NCBI RefSeq assembly: GCF_023101165.1
Contig: NZ_CP078076.1
Coordinates: 868,001 to 932,000, forward strand
DNA: 64,000 nucleotides
From: Microbacterium sufflavum
GTDB taxonomy: Bacteria > Actinomycetota > Actinomycetes > Actinomycetales > Microbacteriaceae
Reading direction: 5' to 3'
In this document: one piece after another, positions 1-8,629 of the stretch
Layout: the number at the start of each line of letters is the position of its first letter
Numbering within the stretch: position 1 is the stretch's first letter
Notes under the pieces: model-generated
Databases searched by the model: none
Told to the model about the DNA's origin: nothing
What the model saw: only the letters and a program-made list of their open reading frames with translations
Made by a program: the position numbers and the translations under genes

Positions 1-824
1 CAGAGCCCGAGCTGCAGGTCGTCCTTGAGGCGGTGGTGCGGGATGACGGCCAGGCGCAGTCCCTCGGCGACCTCCGCGGGCGCCGGGCCGAGGAACGCGT
101 CCGCCAGCCGTTGCAGGTCGTCGAGCGTGGAGGCGTACATGCCCGCGGCCGGCATCGCGTCCTTCAGGTAGGGCAGCCCGACGCCCTTGCCGTTCGTGGG
201 CCGCTCCACCACATCCGGACCCGCGGTCGGCCGATCGAGTCCGGTCCTGGTCATGCCGAGCGGATCGAGGAGCCGCTCGCGCATCAGCTCCGCGAACGGC
301 ACCCCGGTCACCGCGGCGAGGGCGTCGCCCAGGAGCCCGACGCCCATGCTGGAGTACCGGAAGCGGCCGTCTCGACGCGCGCGTCCGGCGCTGGCCGACA
401 GCAGCTCGCGGTAGTGGTCGTCGTCCACACCGCGCCACGGGTCCTTGACGCTGAACCCCAGCGCGGTGGCGAGTTCGCGTCGCACGAGCCGCCGCGGCGT
501 GTTCGGCAGTCCGGAGCTATGGGTCGCCAGGTCGAGCAGCGTGGGCGCGGCCCCTCGCCACGGGAGGCGCTCACCGCGCGCGTCGTCGATCGGCTGCTCC
601 GCGTCCACGTCGCCGGCGGCGAGGAGCACGCCGAACAGGGAGCCCGTGAGCGCCTTGCTCACCGAGCCGATCTCGAAGCGCGCGCGTGTCGCCTCCACCG
701 GATAGGCCACCTGCGTCCACTCCCCGGAGCTTCCGCGGAGGGCTGCCGCGACGGAAGCCTCAGCCGAGCCGGCGAGCGTCGCCAGCTCCGTCGCCGGGTC
801 TCCGAACCCCTCGCTGCGCTGCAT
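1..824 (-). CDS. Serine hydrolase, beta-lactamase (class C/PBP) family, C-terminus cut by window edge
   Basis: The frame stays open to the window edge, so about 274 residues are visible and the C-terminus lies outside. The nucleophile motif SVSK is at residues 54-57 (GSVSKALTG). A later RYSSMG takes the place of the family's YxN motif, and the stretch GVGLLGDALAAVTGVPF follows the usual core. Enzymes of this fold are penicillin-binding-protein-like esterases, peptidases or beta-lactamases. No signal peptide is visible, so a cytoplasmic esterase or peptidase is more likely than an exported beta-lactamase. ATG 824 is chosen because AGGGG lies about 7 bases upstream; ATG 831 is out of frame. It diverges from the oxidoreductase gene at 989. 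Confidence 0.82.
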   Translation of the reverse strand, partial: MQRSEGFGDPATELATLAGSAEASVAAALRGSSGEWTQVAYPVEATRARFEIGSVSKALTGSLFGVLLAAGDVDAEQPIDDARGERLPWRGAAPTLLDLATHSSGLPNTPRRLVRRELATALGFSVKDPWRGVDDDHYRELLSASAGRARRDGRFRYSSMGVGLLGDALAAVTGVPFAELMRERLLDPLGMTRTGLDRPTAGPDVVERPTNGKGVGLPYLKDAMPAAGMYASTLDDLQRLADAFLGPAPAEVAEGLRLAVIPHHRLKDDLQLGL

Positions 825-930
825 CGATCATCCCCTGCCGTGTGGTCGTGCGCTGTGCTTCCACCGTAGGGAGGGCCCGCGGGCACGCACATCCACCGGC
901 AGGGGGACTCGCACGAACGGTCGGCGTTAG

Positions 931-949
931 TGCTTGATCGACTCAAGCA
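931..949. promoter_or_regulatory. Operator-like palindrome 1, TTGA-N5-TCAA type
   Basis: TGCTTGA-TCGAC-TCAAGCA is a perfect 7-bp inverted repeat with a 5-base spacer. It covers a possible -35 (TTGATC, 934-939) for the gene at 989; a possible -10 (TGTAGT, 957-962) lies 17 bases further on. The same half-sites recur at 962-974 and 2345-2357. MarR-family dimers typically bind sites of this size; which protein binds here is inference. Confidence 0.6.
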
Positions 950-961
950 CTTGTGATGTAG

Positions 962-974
962 TTGAGTCACTCAA
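962..974. promoter_or_regulatory. Operator-like palindrome 2, TTGAGTCACTCAA
   Basis: TTGAG-TCA-CTCAA lies between the presumed -10 and the ribosome binding site AAAGGAG (977-983) of the gene at 989. A repressor bound here would block the start of transcription. The same 13 bases occur in the fur promoter at 43636-43648. Confidence 0.55.
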
Positions 975-988
975 GTAAAGGAGCACCC

Positions 989-2005
989 ATGCCCGCATCG
1001 CCGACTGTTCCCCCGCGCATGAACGCGATCGTGCTCGACCGGTTCGGAGACGAGGACGAACTCCGGTCGCGCGAGATCGCCGTCCCCGAGATGGGCCCGA
1101 GCGACGTGCTCCTCCGTGTGCACGTCGCCGCCGTGGCCTCGTGGGACGCGGTCGAGCGCCGCGGCGATTACGACGGAGTCTTCGGCATCCCGTCGCGCTT
1201 TCCCTACGTGCTCGGGTGGGACGCGGCGGGGACCGTGGCGGCGGTCGGCAGCGAGGTCACGCGCTTCGCGGTCGGCGATCGGGTCTATGCGGCATCCACC
1301 CCGGTGCCGCGCGGGGGCTTCTATGCAGAGTACGGCGTCGTCGACGAAGAGCACGTCGCGCACGTACCCGCGCGTCTGTCCCTCGAGCAGGCGGGCGTGA
1401 TGGCGTGGGACGCCCTCACCGCGCAGAGCGGCCTCGATGCACTCGACCTCGACCGCGGACAGACGCTCCTGGTGTTCGGCGCCAGCGGCGGCATGGGGCA
1501 CATGGCGGTGCAGCTGGCACGCCAGCGTGGCCTGCGGGTGCTCGCAGCGTCGTCCGGCGCGGATGGTGTCGCCCTCTCGCGCGAGCAGGGTGCCGACGCG
1601 GTCGTCGACGGTCGTGCGGAGGACGTACTGGTCGCGGCGAAGGAGTTCGCCCCGGACGGCATCGACGGCGCCCTGGTCACGGCGGGCGGCCCCATGGCGG
1701 AGCGCGCCCTGCAGGCCCTCGCGCCGTCGGGGCGGGTGGCGTGGCCGCACGGGGTCCATCCGCTGCCCGCCACCGCGCCTGCGGTGCCGATCCTCTCGTT
1801 CGACGGCGACCGCACACGAGCCGCACTCGACCGCCTCAACACCGTCATCGAGTCGGGAACGTTCGCGCCGTACGTCGCCCGGCGGTTCCCGATGTCGCAG
1901 GTGCGGGATGCCCACCGTGCGCTCCGCGATCACTACGTCGGCAAACTGGCGCTGATCATCCGCGACCACGGGCTCCTCCCGCCGGCGGTCGCGGGTCGGC
2001 CGTAG
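989..2005 (+). CDS. NADP-dependent oxidoreductase, MDR superfamily (quinone oxidoreductase/zinc-less ADH type)
   Basis: This 338-residue protein has the two-part MDR layout. A GroES-like N-terminal half contains YVLGWDAAGTVAAVG and VGDRVYA. A Rossmann half contains LLVFGASGGMGHMAVQLA, the nucleotide-binding AxGGxG motif. No cluster of zinc-binding cysteines is present, which points to the NADPH:quinone reductase branch. ATG 989 is chosen because AAAGGAG sits 5 bases upstream; an in-frame TTG at 962 falls inside the operator. The NIPSNAP gene follows after 3 bases, so the two are probably one transcript. Two TTGA-N5-TCAA palindromes overlap the promoter, suggesting repression by the MarR protein at 2375 or by a related regulator. 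The substrate cannot be told from sequence. Confidence 0.85.
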   Translation: MPASPTVPPRMNAIVLDRFGDEDELRSREIAVPEMGPSDVLLRVHVAAVASWDAVERRGDYDGVFGIPSRFPYVLGWDAAGTVAAVGSEVTRFAVGDRVYAASTPVPRGGFYAEYGVVDEEHVAHVPARLSLEQAGVMAWDALTAQSGLDALDLDRGQTLLVFGASGGMGHMAVQLARQRGLRVLAASSGADGVALSREQGADAVVDGRAEDVLVAAKEFAPDGIDGALVTAGGPMAERALQALAPSGRVAWPHGVHPLPATAPAVPILSFDGDRTRAALDRLNTVIESGTFAPYVARRFPMSQVRDAHRALRDHYVGKLALIIRDHGLLPPAVAGRP

Positions 2006-2008
2006 GGT

Positions 2009-2344
2009 GTGTCCGTGATCACCTGCGTCGTGACGTACACGGTCGACCCCGCCCGCATCGAGGCATTCGAGAGCTTCGCCCGCGCGTGGATGGATCTCGT
2101 GACTCGCCACGGCGGCATCCACCACGGGTACTTCCTGCCGTCGGAGGGGAAGAGCGACGAGGCGCTGGCGCTGTTCACGTTCCCCTCGCTCGCAGCCTAC
2201 GAGGTCTACCGGCAGCGCTTCGGCGTCGATCCGGAGTTCATCGCCGCGGACCGGATCCGCGACGAGAGCGGCTGCGTCCTCCGCTACGAGCGCACCTTCA
2301 TGCGCCCGCTGCTGCCCGCGGAGGCTCCCGAGCTCCACGATTGA
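2009..2344 (+). CDS. NIPSNAP family protein
   Basis: The protein has 111 residues and a dimeric ferredoxin-like (NIPSNAP) pattern. An early beta strand (VITCVVTYTVDP) leads to a central FTFPSLAAYEVYRQRF and the family-typical end RYERTFMRPLLP. The biochemical function of bacterial members is generally unknown; related alpha-beta barrel proteins act as small oxygenases or bind small molecules. It starts at GTG 2009, 3 bases after the oxidoreductase stop, and has no separate ribosome binding site, so translational coupling is likely. GTG 2015 is an alternative start. It probably works with the upstream oxidoreductase. Confidence 0.72.
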   Translation: MSVITCVVTYTVDPARIEAFESFARAWMDLVTRHGGIHHGYFLPSEGKSDEALALFTFPSLAAYEVYRQRFGVDPEFIAADRIRDESGCVLRYERTFMRPLLPAEAPELHD

Positions 2345-2374
2345 TTGATCGCCTCAAGCGCTTAGGATCGGGGC
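2341..2374 (+). promoter_or_regulatory. Leaderless marR promoter with overlapping operator
   Basis: A -35-like TTGATT (2341-2346), 16 bases and a -10 TAGGAT (2363-2368) precede the ATG at 2375 by 6 bases, so the transcript should begin at or next to the start codon. The palindrome TTGA-TCGCC-TCAA (2345-2357) fills the spacer, as expected for an autorepressed MarR gene. Confidence 0.6.
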
Positions 2375-2818
2375 ATGGCAGTCACCCACCGCGTCGCGAC
2401 CGGGACCTCGGAGGCCGAAGAGCTTCTCCTCGACCTGGTGAACGCGTACGAGCAGGCCTTCGACCGCGCCGCCGAATCCGTCGGACTCAGCGCTGCCCAG
2501 GCGTGCGTCCTCGGGCGGCTCTCCCGGTCCCGGTCGATGGGCGGGCTCGCGGTCGAGCTCGAGTGCGACGCGTCGAACATCACGCAGATCGTCCGTCGCC
2601 TCGACGGCGCGGGCCTCACCTACCGAGAGGCCGCCGCCGAGGACAAGCGCGTCCGGATGGTGGCCCGCACCCCGAAGGGCGACGCTCTCGACCGCGACTT
2701 CGGGCACGCCTTCTCGTTCGCACGGGAGGCGCTCGCGCGGCTGTCCGACGAGGAGCAGGGCCTCCTCACCGCGCTCCTGCGCAAAGCGCTCCCGCCGGCG
2801 GGGAGCCCCGAGGCCTGA
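2375..2818 (+). CDS. MarR family transcriptional regulator
   Basis: At 147 residues this is a typical MarR winged helix. The recognition region AVELECDASNITQIVRRLD and the wing AEDKRVRMVARTPKG are clear. MarR dimers usually repress nearby genes and release DNA on binding a phenolic or lipophilic ligand or on thiol oxidation. Only one cysteine near residue 46 and one in the recognition region (ECDAS) are visible. The gene has its own leaderless promoter with a TTGA-N5-TCAA operator, and the same half-sites lie before the oxidoreductase at 989. It therefore probably controls itself and that two-gene unit. It ends 1 base from the convergent bkdC gene. Confidence 0.85.
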   Translation: MAVTHRVATGTSEAEELLLDLVNAYEQAFDRAAESVGLSAAQACVLGRLSRSRSMGGLAVELECDASNITQIVRRLDGAGLTYREAAAEDKRVRMVARTPKGDALDRDFGHAFSFAREALARLSDEEQGLLTALLRKALPPAGSPEA

Positions 2819-2819
2819 C

Positions 2820-4172
2820 TCAGTCCACGAGGAGCGCGGGCTCCTCCAGGACGGAGGCGACATCGGCGACGAAGCGGCTCATGCCGTCGCCGTCGATCAC
2901 ACGGTGGTCGAACGAGCCGGCGACCGTGGTCACCCAGCGCGGACGTACCTCACCGTCGACGACCCACGGCTTCTGACTGATCGTGCCCATCGCCACGATG
3001 CCCGCCTCGCCCGGGTTGATGATCGGCGTTCCCGCATCCATCCCGAACACACCGATGTTCGTGATGGTGATGGTCCCGCCCTGCTGGTCGGCCGGAGGCG
3101 TCTTGCCCTCCCGCGCGGTCAGCGTCAGCCGGTTCAGGGCTCGGGCGAGCTCCTTCATGCTGAGGTCCTGGGCGTCCTTGATGTTCGGCACGAGCAGGCC
3201 GCGCGGCGTGGCGGCCGCGATGCCCAGATTCACGTAGTGACGGACGGCGATCTCGGCCCCGGCCTCCGTATCGATCCACGCGGCGTTGACCATCGGGGTG
3301 CGTCGCACCGCCCAGATCACCGCGCGTGCCATGAGCAGCAGCGGCGAGACCTTGATGTCGGCATAGTCCGGCGACGCCTTGAGGCGCTTCACGAGCTCCA
3401 TCGTGCGGGTCGCGTCGACCTCCTTCCACACCGTCACGTGCGGGGCCGAGTACGCACTCTGCACCATCGCCGACGACGTGGCCTTGCGCACGCCCTTCAC
3501 CGGGATCGATTCGGTGCGGTCGTCGCCCGCCGCCGAGGGCCGGGTGGCCGTGAGGCCCCGCGCCAGCCCGGACGGCGCCGCCGACGGAGCGGGCACCGTC
3601 TCCTCGCGCACACTCCCCCACTCGGGCGTCTCGATGTTGCGGAACACGCTGGCCTGCGAGGCGTGCTTCACCACGTCGTCCCGGGTGACCTCGCCGTCCG
3701 CACCCGTCGGGGTGACCGTGGTGAGGTCGACGCCGAGGTCGCGGGCGAGCTTGCGGATGGGCGGCTTCGCGATCACGCCCACCGACGACCGCACGGGGCG
3801 CTCGGCCGGACGCTTGCGGCGCGACGTCGCCCCGCCGCCCGAACCGTAGCCGACCAGCACCGAGCCGCCACCCTCCTCGGGAGCGGGTGCTTCGGCCGTG
3901 ACGACGGCGCCGGGACCGGCGTCGTCGCGGGCATCCGTCACGAACGTGATGATGGGGGTCCCGACCTCGACCGTCGCTCCCTCGTCGACGAGCAGCTCAC
4001 CCACGACGCCCGCGTGCGGAGAAGGCAGCTCGACCAGCGACTTCGCGGTCTCGATCTCGCAGATCACATCGTTGATGGCGACCCGGTCGCCCGGTGCCAC
4101 CTTCCACGCGACGATCTCCGCCTCGGTCAGACCCTCACCGACATCGGGAAGGGGGAAGTTCTGCGTGCTCAT
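2820..4172 (-). CDS. bkdC: Branched-chain 2-oxoacid dehydrogenase E2 (dihydrolipoyl acyltransferase)
   Basis: The 450-residue protein has the E2 domain order. A lipoyl domain (residues 5-80) carries the lipoyl lysine at K44 in EIETAKS. A linker is followed by a peripheral-subunit-binding domain ([15 protein letters not shown]... EVTRDDVV, about 135-170). The C-terminal catalytic domain ends with [15 protein letters not shown], which contains the active-site His and Asp. It moves the acyl group from E1 to CoA and sets the core of the complex. It starts at ATG 4172, 24 bases after bkdB, with AGAGGA upstream. No E3 (lipoamide dehydrogenase) gene is present here, so E3 must come from elsewhere. 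A pyruvate-type E2 cannot be fully excluded. Confidence 0.9.
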   Translation of the reverse strand: MSTQNFPLPDVGEGLTEAEIVAWKVAPGDRVAINDVICEIETAKSLVELPSPHAGVVGELLVDEGATVEVGTPIITFVTDARDDAGPGAVVTAEAPAPEEGGGSVLVGYGSGGGATSRRKRPAERPVRSSVGVIAKPPIRKLARDLGVDLTTVTPTGADGEVTRDDVVKHASQASVFRNIETPEWGSVREETVPAPSAAPSGLARGLTATRPSAAGDDRTESIPVKGVRKATSSAMVQSAYSAPHVTVWKEVDATRTMELVKRLKASPDYADIKVSPLLLMARAVIWAVRRTPMVNAAWIDTEAGAEIAVRHYVNLGIAAATPRGLLVPNIKDAQDLSMKELARALNRLTLTAREGKTPPADQQGGTITITNIGVFGMDAGTPIINPGEAGIVAMGTISQKPWVVDGEVRPRWVTTVAGSFDHRVIDGDGMSRFVADVASVLEEPALLVD

Positions 4173-4196
4173 GCGTGATCCTCTCGTGGACCGGAT

Positions 4197-5177
4197 TCAG
4201 TAGGCGAGGGAGCGGTCGACGGCCTCGAGGATGCGGTCGGCATCCGGCAGGTACGCGCCCTCCAGCTTGGCGGCAGGGAACGGCGTGTCGTAACCCGACA
4301 CCCGCAGCACGGGCGCCTCGAGCGCATAGAACGCGCGCTCCATCACGGTCGCCGCGATCTCGCTGCCGAGGCTCGTGTGACCGGGAGCCTCCTGCGCGTA
4401 GACCATGCGGCCGGTCTTGCGCACCGAGCCCAGGATGGGGTCGTAGTCGACCGGCGACAGCGACCGCACGTCGACGACCTCGCAGCTCGTGCCCTCGGCC
4501 TCCGCGAGCGCCGCGGCCTGCAGCAGCGTGGTGACCATCGCGCCGTGGCCCACGAGGGTCACGTCGCTGCCGGTGCGCACCACCCGGGACGAGTGCAGCG
4601 GCACGGCCGACGCGTCGAGCTCGACCTCCCCCTTGGGCCAATACCGGCTCTTGGGTTCGAGGAAGACCACCGGGTCGTTCGACGCGATGGCCTCCTGGAT
4701 CATCCAGTACGCGTCGTTCGCGGTCGACGGCGACACCACGCGCAGACCGGGGGTATGCGTGAAATACGCCTCCGGGCTCTCCTGGTGGTGCTCGACCGCG
4801 CCGATGTGGCCGCCGTAGGGGATGCGGATCACGATCGGCAGGCTGAGCGAACCCGCGTGGCGGTTGGTGAGCTTCGCGAGCTGCGTCGTGATCTGGTCGA
4901 ACGCCGGGAACACGAACCCGTCGAACTGGATCTCGACCACCGGACGGAACCCGGCCATCGCCAGGCCGATCGCGGTGCCGACGATGCCCGACTCCGCCAG
5001 CGGCGTGTCCAGCACCCGCCGGTCGCCGAAGTCGCGCTGCAGGTGCTCGGTGATGCGGAACACACCCCCGAGCTTCCCGATGTCCTCACCCATCAGGAGG
5101 GCCTTCGGGTCGTCCTCCATCGCCTTGCGCAGCCCCGCGTTCAGCGCCTTGCCGAGCGGCATCGTCTCCAGGGTCAC
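4197..5177 (-). CDS. bkdB: Branched-chain 2-oxoacid dehydrogenase E1 beta subunit
   Basis: This 326-residue transketolase-type beta subunit begins TLETMPLGKALNAGLRKAM and contains LLMGEDIG, TPLAESGIVGTAIGLAM and HQESPEAYFTHTPGLRVV, all typical of the E1 beta family. With E1 alpha it forms the thiamine-diphosphate heterotetramer that decarboxylates branched-chain 2-oxoacids and makes the starter units for branched fatty acids. The GTG start at 5177 overlaps the bkdA stop (GTGA), with AAGGAG 7 bases upstream inside bkdA, so the subunits are translationally coupled. Confidence 0.9.
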   Translation of the reverse strand: MTLETMPLGKALNAGLRKAMEDDPKALLMGEDIGKLGGVFRITEHLQRDFGDRRVLDTPLAESGIVGTAIGLAMAGFRPVVEIQFDGFVFPAFDQITTQLAKLTNRHAGSLSLPIVIRIPYGGHIGAVEHHQESPEAYFTHTPGLRVVSPSTANDAYWMIQEAIASNDPVVFLEPKSRYWPKGEVELDASAVPLHSSRVVRTGSDVTLVGHGAMVTTLLQAAALAEAEGTSCEVVDVRSLSPVDYDPILGSVRKTGRMVYAQEAPGHTSLGSEIAATVMERAFYALEAPVLRVSGYDTPFPAAKLEGAYLPDADRILEAVDRSLAY

Positions 5178-6301
5178 CGGGCGTCTCCTTCGAACGAGGC
5201 CTCGTACTGCGCACGCCACGCCTTCTGCTGATCGATCAGCGGGTGCGGGTCGCTGTACACGTGGTCGAACATCTCGTCGGGGTCGGGCATGCCGAGGGTC
5301 ACCGTGCGCGCGCGCAGATCCTCCGCGGCGTCTGCCGCCTCCGTGTCGACCTCGTCGAAGAACCGCGCTGAGGCGCCGCGATTCTCCAGGAACGCGCGCA
5401 TGCGCACGATCGGGTCGCGTCCCTCCCACATCAGCTCTTCGTCGTTGCCGCGGTACTTGGTGGGGTCGTCGCTCGTGGTGTGCGCACCCAGCCGGTAGGT
5501 CACGGCCTCGATCGCGCGCGGACCGCCGCCCGCCCGGGCCTCGTCGAGCGCCACGCGGGACACCGCGTAGCTGGCGAGCACGTCGTTGCCGTCGACGCGC
5601 ACGCTGGGAATGCCGTATCCGGCGCTGCGCTGCACGAGCGGCACGCGCGACTGCGTGGTCACGGGCACCGAGATCGCCCAGTGGTTGTTCTGCAGGAAGA
5701 ACACCGTCGGAGCCTGGTAGCTCGCAGCGAAGACCATGGCCTCGTGCACGTCGCCCTGGCTGGAGGCTCCGTCGCCGTAGTAGACGATGACGGCCTCGTC
5801 CCGCTCGGGGTCGCCGGTACCCGAGCGTCCGTCGAACGCGACCCCCATCGCGTAGCCCGCCGCGTGCAGCACCTGCGAGCCCAGCACCAGGGTGTACAGC
5901 CGCGTGTTGCCGTTCTTCGGGTCGGTGGGGTCCCAGCCGCCGTGCGAGACACCGCGCATCAGCTTGATGATGTCGAGCGGGTCGACGCCGCGGATGCGCG
6001 TGACCGCGTGCTCACGGTACGACGGGAAGATCGTGTCCTGCGCGCGGGCGGCGCGACCGGAGCCGACCTGCGCCGCCTCCTGGCCGCGGCTCGGGGGCCA
6101 GAGGGCGAGCTGCCCCTGGCGCTGCAGGTTCGTCGCCTGGGTGTCGATGGCCCGGATGCTCACCATGTCGCGGTAGAACTGCTCGAGCTCGGCGTCGGGG
6201 ATCGCCTCGACGAGCGGCAGATACTGTTCGGCCTCCGCCGTGGGCGCGACCTTTCCGGTCTCGTCCAGCACGCGTACGAGGGGGGTCTCTGGGGTGCTCA
6301 C
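5174..6301 (-). CDS. bkdA: Branched-chain 2-oxoacid dehydrogenase E1 alpha subunit
   Basis: The 375-residue thiamine-diphosphate subunit carries the cofactor motif that begins GDGASSQGDVHEA and ends LQNNHWAIS. FPSYREHAV and YRLGAHTTSDDPTKYR are other E1 alpha landmarks. GTG 6301 is chosen over GTG 6337 because a promoter -10 TAGCGT lies exactly 7 bases before it on this strand, with GTGACC 17 bases further upstream. Under this model the 6337 codon is part of the -35 and the message is leaderless. It is the first gene of bkdA-bkdB-bkdC. Confidence 0.88.
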   Translation of the reverse strand: MSTPETPLVRVLDETGKVAPTAEAEQYLPLVEAIPDAELEQFYRDMVSIRAIDTQATNLQRQGQLALWPPSRGQEAAQVGSGRAARAQDTIFPSYREHAVTRIRGVDPLDIIKLMRGVSHGGWDPTDPKNGNTRLYTLVLGSQVLHAAGYAMGVAFDGRSGTGDPERDEAVIVYYGDGASSQGDVHEAMVFAASYQAPTVFFLQNNHWAISVPVTTQSRVPLVQRSAGYGIPSVRVDGNDVLASYAVSRVALDEARAGGGPRAIEAVTYRLGAHTTSDDPTKYRGNDEELMWEGRDPIVRMRAFLENRGASARFFDEVDTEAADAAEDLRARTVTLGMPDPDEMFDHVYSDPHPLIDQQKAWRAQYEASFEGDAR

Positions 6302-6308
6302 GGGCCCC

Positions 6309-6337
6309 ACGCTACCCGTGCCGGCATTCCGGGTCAC
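6309..6337 (-). promoter_or_regulatory. bkd operon promoter, leaderless
   Basis: On the minus strand a -35-like GTGACC (6337-6332) is separated by 17 bases from a -10 TAGCGT (6314-6309). GGGGCCC (7 bases) then leads straight into GTG 6301. Such TANNNT-N7-start spacing is typical of leaderless actinobacterial genes. Confidence 0.6.
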
Positions 6338-6363
6338 GCATACCTAGGGCCCCCTCGTATCTT

Positions 6364-6385
6364 CGCGGAAGCCCGAGATTCCGCG
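6364..6385 (-). terminator. Hairpin after hisC
   Basis: CGCGGAA (6364-6370) pairs perfectly with TTCCGCG (6379-6385) around an 8-base loop, just downstream of the hisC stop. No T-tract follows, so it is a weak or bidirectional terminator candidate. Confidence 0.4.
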
Positions 6386-6397
6386 GATCCCGGGGTG

Positions 6398-7465
6398 TCA
6401 GCGCTGGGCTGCGGCGACCTCCAGCACGCGGTCGAGCGACTCCTCCTCGCCGACCGAGATGCGGATCCCGTCGCCGGAGAAAGGCCGCACGATGAGGTCG
6501 GCGGCCACGAAAGCGGCGGCCACCTCGTCGGTGCGCTCCCCGGTGGGCAGCCACACGAAGTTGGCCTGCGAGTCGGGCACGTCCCAGCCGAGCGCGCGGA
6601 GCCCGGCCACCAGGCGCTCACGGCGCTCCACGATGACCGCGACGCGCTCGAGCAGTTCGTCCTCGGCGTCGAGGCTGGCGATCGCGGCGCTCTCGGCGGC
6701 GGACGTGACCGACAGCGGGATACCCGTGGTGCGTGCCGCGTCGAGCACCTTCTCGTGCCCGATCGCGTAGCCCACGCGGAGACCGGCCAGACCGTACGCC
6801 TTGGAGAAGGTGCGCAGCACGACCACATTCGGGTGCCGCTCGAACACGCGGGCGGCGAGACCGTCGACGGCGTCGGGTGCGGTCACGAACTCCGCGTACG
6901 CCTCGTCGAGGATCACGAGCACGTCGGCCGGAACGCGGTCGATGAAGCGGTCGAACTCCGACGCCGTGATGATCGGGCCGGTCGGGTTGTTGGGCGTGCA
7001 CAGGATGAGGGCGCGCGTGCGGTCGGTCACCGCCGCGGCCATCGCGTCGAGGTCGTGCCGCGCATCGGCCGTGAGCGGCACCTGCACGCCGGTCGCCCCG
7101 GCCACGAGCGGCAGGCTCGGGTACGCCTCGAACGACCGCCACGCGTAGACCACCTCGTCGCCGCCCGACGCGGTCGCGAGGATCAGCTGGTGCAGGATCG
7201 ACACGCTCCCCGAGGCGACGTGCACCTCGTCGGGCCGCACGCCGTAGCGCACACCGAGACGCTCCCGCAGCCGCCCGGCCGTGGCGTCCGGGTAGCGGTT
7301 GATCGGGGTGGTGCGCTGCAGCGCGTCGACGACCGAGGGCAGCGGCTCGAACGGGTTCTCGTTGCTGGACAGCTTGAAGGCCTCGGGCCCCGCCTGCTTC
7401 CCCTGCCGATACGGCGCGAGGGCGGCGATGGCGGGACGGATGCGGGGCAGGATGGGCTCGGTCAC
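6398..7465 (-). CDS. hisC: Histidinol-phosphate (or aromatic amino acid) aminotransferase
   Basis: This 355-residue fold-type I PLP aminotransferase has the family start [11 protein letters not shown], substrate/cofactor motifs [12 protein letters not shown] and LDEAYAEF, and the PLP lysine K222 in [15 protein letters not shown]. HisC converts imidazole acetol phosphate and glutamate to histidinol phosphate. Stand-alone copies outside a his operon, as here, are often the aromatic aminotransferase Pat, so either role is possible. GTG 7465 is preceded by the -10-like TAGACT (7477-7472) with 6 bases between, which suggests a leaderless message. Confidence 0.82.
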   Translation of the reverse strand: MTEPILPRIRPAIAALAPYRQGKQAGPEAFKLSSNENPFEPLPSVVDALQRTTPINRYPDATAGRLRERLGVRYGVRPDEVHVASGSVSILHQLILATASGGDEVVYAWRSFEAYPSLPLVAGATGVQVPLTADARHDLDAMAAAVTDRTRALILCTPNNPTGPIITASEFDRFIDRVPADVLVILDEAYAEFVTAPDAVDGLAARVFERHPNVVVLRTFSKAYGLAGLRVGYAIGHEKVLDAARTTGIPLSVTSAAESAAIASLDAEDELLERVAVIVERRERLVAGLRALGWDVPDSQANFVWLPTGERTDEVAAAFVAADLIVRPFSGDGIRISVGEEESLDRVLEVAAAQR

Positions 7466-7517
7466 GCGTCGAGTCTAGGCTGACAGCTCGCGGTCGCCGT
7501 GGGACACTGAACGGACT

Positions 7518-7922
7518 ATGCGCTTCATCATCCGCGTCGTCGTCAACGCCTTCGCCATCTGGGTCGTCACCCTCATCCCGGTCCTTCAGGTGACCGTGAC
7601 CGCCTTCCCCCCGGGAGAGACCCTGCAGCTCGTGCTCACGCTGCTCGCGGTCGGCGCGATCTTCGCCCTGGTGAACACCATCATCGGCACGGTCGTGAAG
7701 GTCGTGGCCTTCCCGCTGTACATCCTCACGCTCGGGCTCATCGGCTTCGTGATCAACGGCTTCCTGCTGTGGCTGACGGCCTGGATCACGAGCAGCTTCG
7801 GCTGGGGGCTGTCGGTCGGCTCGTTCTGGTGGGGCGTGCTGGCCGCCCTGATCATCTCGATCATCAACGGGATCTTCGGCGCCATCCTGCGTCCGCAGAG
7901 CAAGCGCTCGCGCCGCGACTGA
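7518..7922 (+). CDS. Phage-holin-4-2/YvlD-like membrane protein
   Basis: The protein has 134 residues with four hydrophobic helices, at about 5-25, 33-53, 62-85 and 95-122. The motif FALVNTIIG, followed by a short turn and FPLYILTLGLIGFVINGF, is characteristic of the YvlD/PF04020 family. These are chromosomal membrane proteins of unknown function despite the holin name, and no phage genes surround this one. A promoter CTGACA-17-GACACT (7480-7508) ends 9 bases before ATG 7518, giving a very short leader. It faces away from hisC. Confidence 0.78.
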   Translation: MRFIIRVVVNAFAIWVVTLIPVLQVTVTAFPPGETLQLVLTLLAVGAIFALVNTIIGTVVKVVAFPLYILTLGLIGFVINGFLLWLTAWITSSFGWGLSVGSFWWGVLAALIISIINGIFGAILRPQSKRSRRD

Positions 7923-7923
7923 C

Positions 7924-8604
7924 GTGGGGCCGTTCGAGCCGCAGCCCCTCGGCGAGCGGCAGGGACGAGGTGCGGCGGCGGGCGTGACGCGGCGCGCCGT
8001 GGTCGCCGCGGCCTGGAGTGTTCCCGTGGTCGCGGCCGTCGCCGCGGCCCCGGTCGCCGCGGCGAGCGCGACCCCGGAGCTGACGGCCTGGACCGTGACC
8101 GCGTGCGAGTCCGCCGACCGCATCACCCTCATGCTGCGCAACGACACCGCGGATCCCCTCCAGACGTACCTCGAGCTCACCGCCGACGGCGCTCAGCCGG
8201 ACGCGGGCCCCGGACCCCTGCTCTCCCCGGGGGAGACCCGCCCGTTCGGCTTCGGGCTCGTGCCCAACGGCGGGTACACGATCCGCGCGAGCACCGACGG
8301 GGGGCTCCGGTTCCAGCAGCGCGTGGAGCTCGACTGCGCTCCGCTCGGACTGACCGCGCGGATCGACCCGGACGACGGCTCCGGCGTGCTGACCGTGCAC
8401 GTGCGCAACGACTCGACGGCGCCCATGACCGTGACCATCGCGTTCGACCTGGGCAGCGACGGCAGCCCCGAGTCCACGGACACCGTGGTGCTGGCGCCCG
8501 GCGAGGAGCGCGCCCTGCCCTACCCCGCCCCGCAGAGGGACTTCACCGTGCGGGTGTCGAACGACCAGGGGTACGCGCTCGTGGAGTCGTTCGCGTTCGC
8601 CTAG
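7924..8604 (+). CDS. Tat-like exported protein of unknown function
   Basis: This 226-residue protein begins with an n-region containing TRR followed by a long Ala/Val hydrophobic core (AVVAAAWSVPVVAAVAAAP), which resembles a Tat signal without the full motif. The mature part has two beta-rich repeats: each starts with charged ACES or LTAR strands and reaches LxPGExR with a Phe/Tyr (SPGETRPFGFG; APGEERALPYP). This suggests two Ig-like or DUF11-like modules. The GTG start is 2 bases after the preceding stop, so it shares that transcript. I do not recognise a named family. Confidence 0.6.
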   Translation: MGPFEPQPLGERQGRGAAAGVTRRAVVAAAWSVPVVAAVAAAPVAAASATPELTAWTVTACESADRITLMLRNDTADPLQTYLELTADGAQPDAGPGPLLSPGETRPFGFGLVPNGGYTIRASTDGGLRFQQRVELDCAPLGLTARIDPDDGSGVLTVHVRNDSTAPMTVTIAFDLGSDGSPESTDTVVLAPGEERALPYPAPQRDFTVRVSNDQGYALVESFAFA

Positions 8605-8629
8605 CCGCACCGTGGCGGACCGCAGCAGT

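Noticed and set aside
6301..6337. GTG 6337 as bkdA start
   Set aside because: It coincides with the -35 GTGACC of a promoter whose -10 lies 7 bases before GTG 6301. The extra 12 residues are not part of the E1 alpha fold.
7518..7922. Phage holin suggesting a prophage
   Set aside because: The family carries the holin name by annotation only. No integrase, terminase, capsid, tail or lysin gene and no att-like repeat is seen around it.
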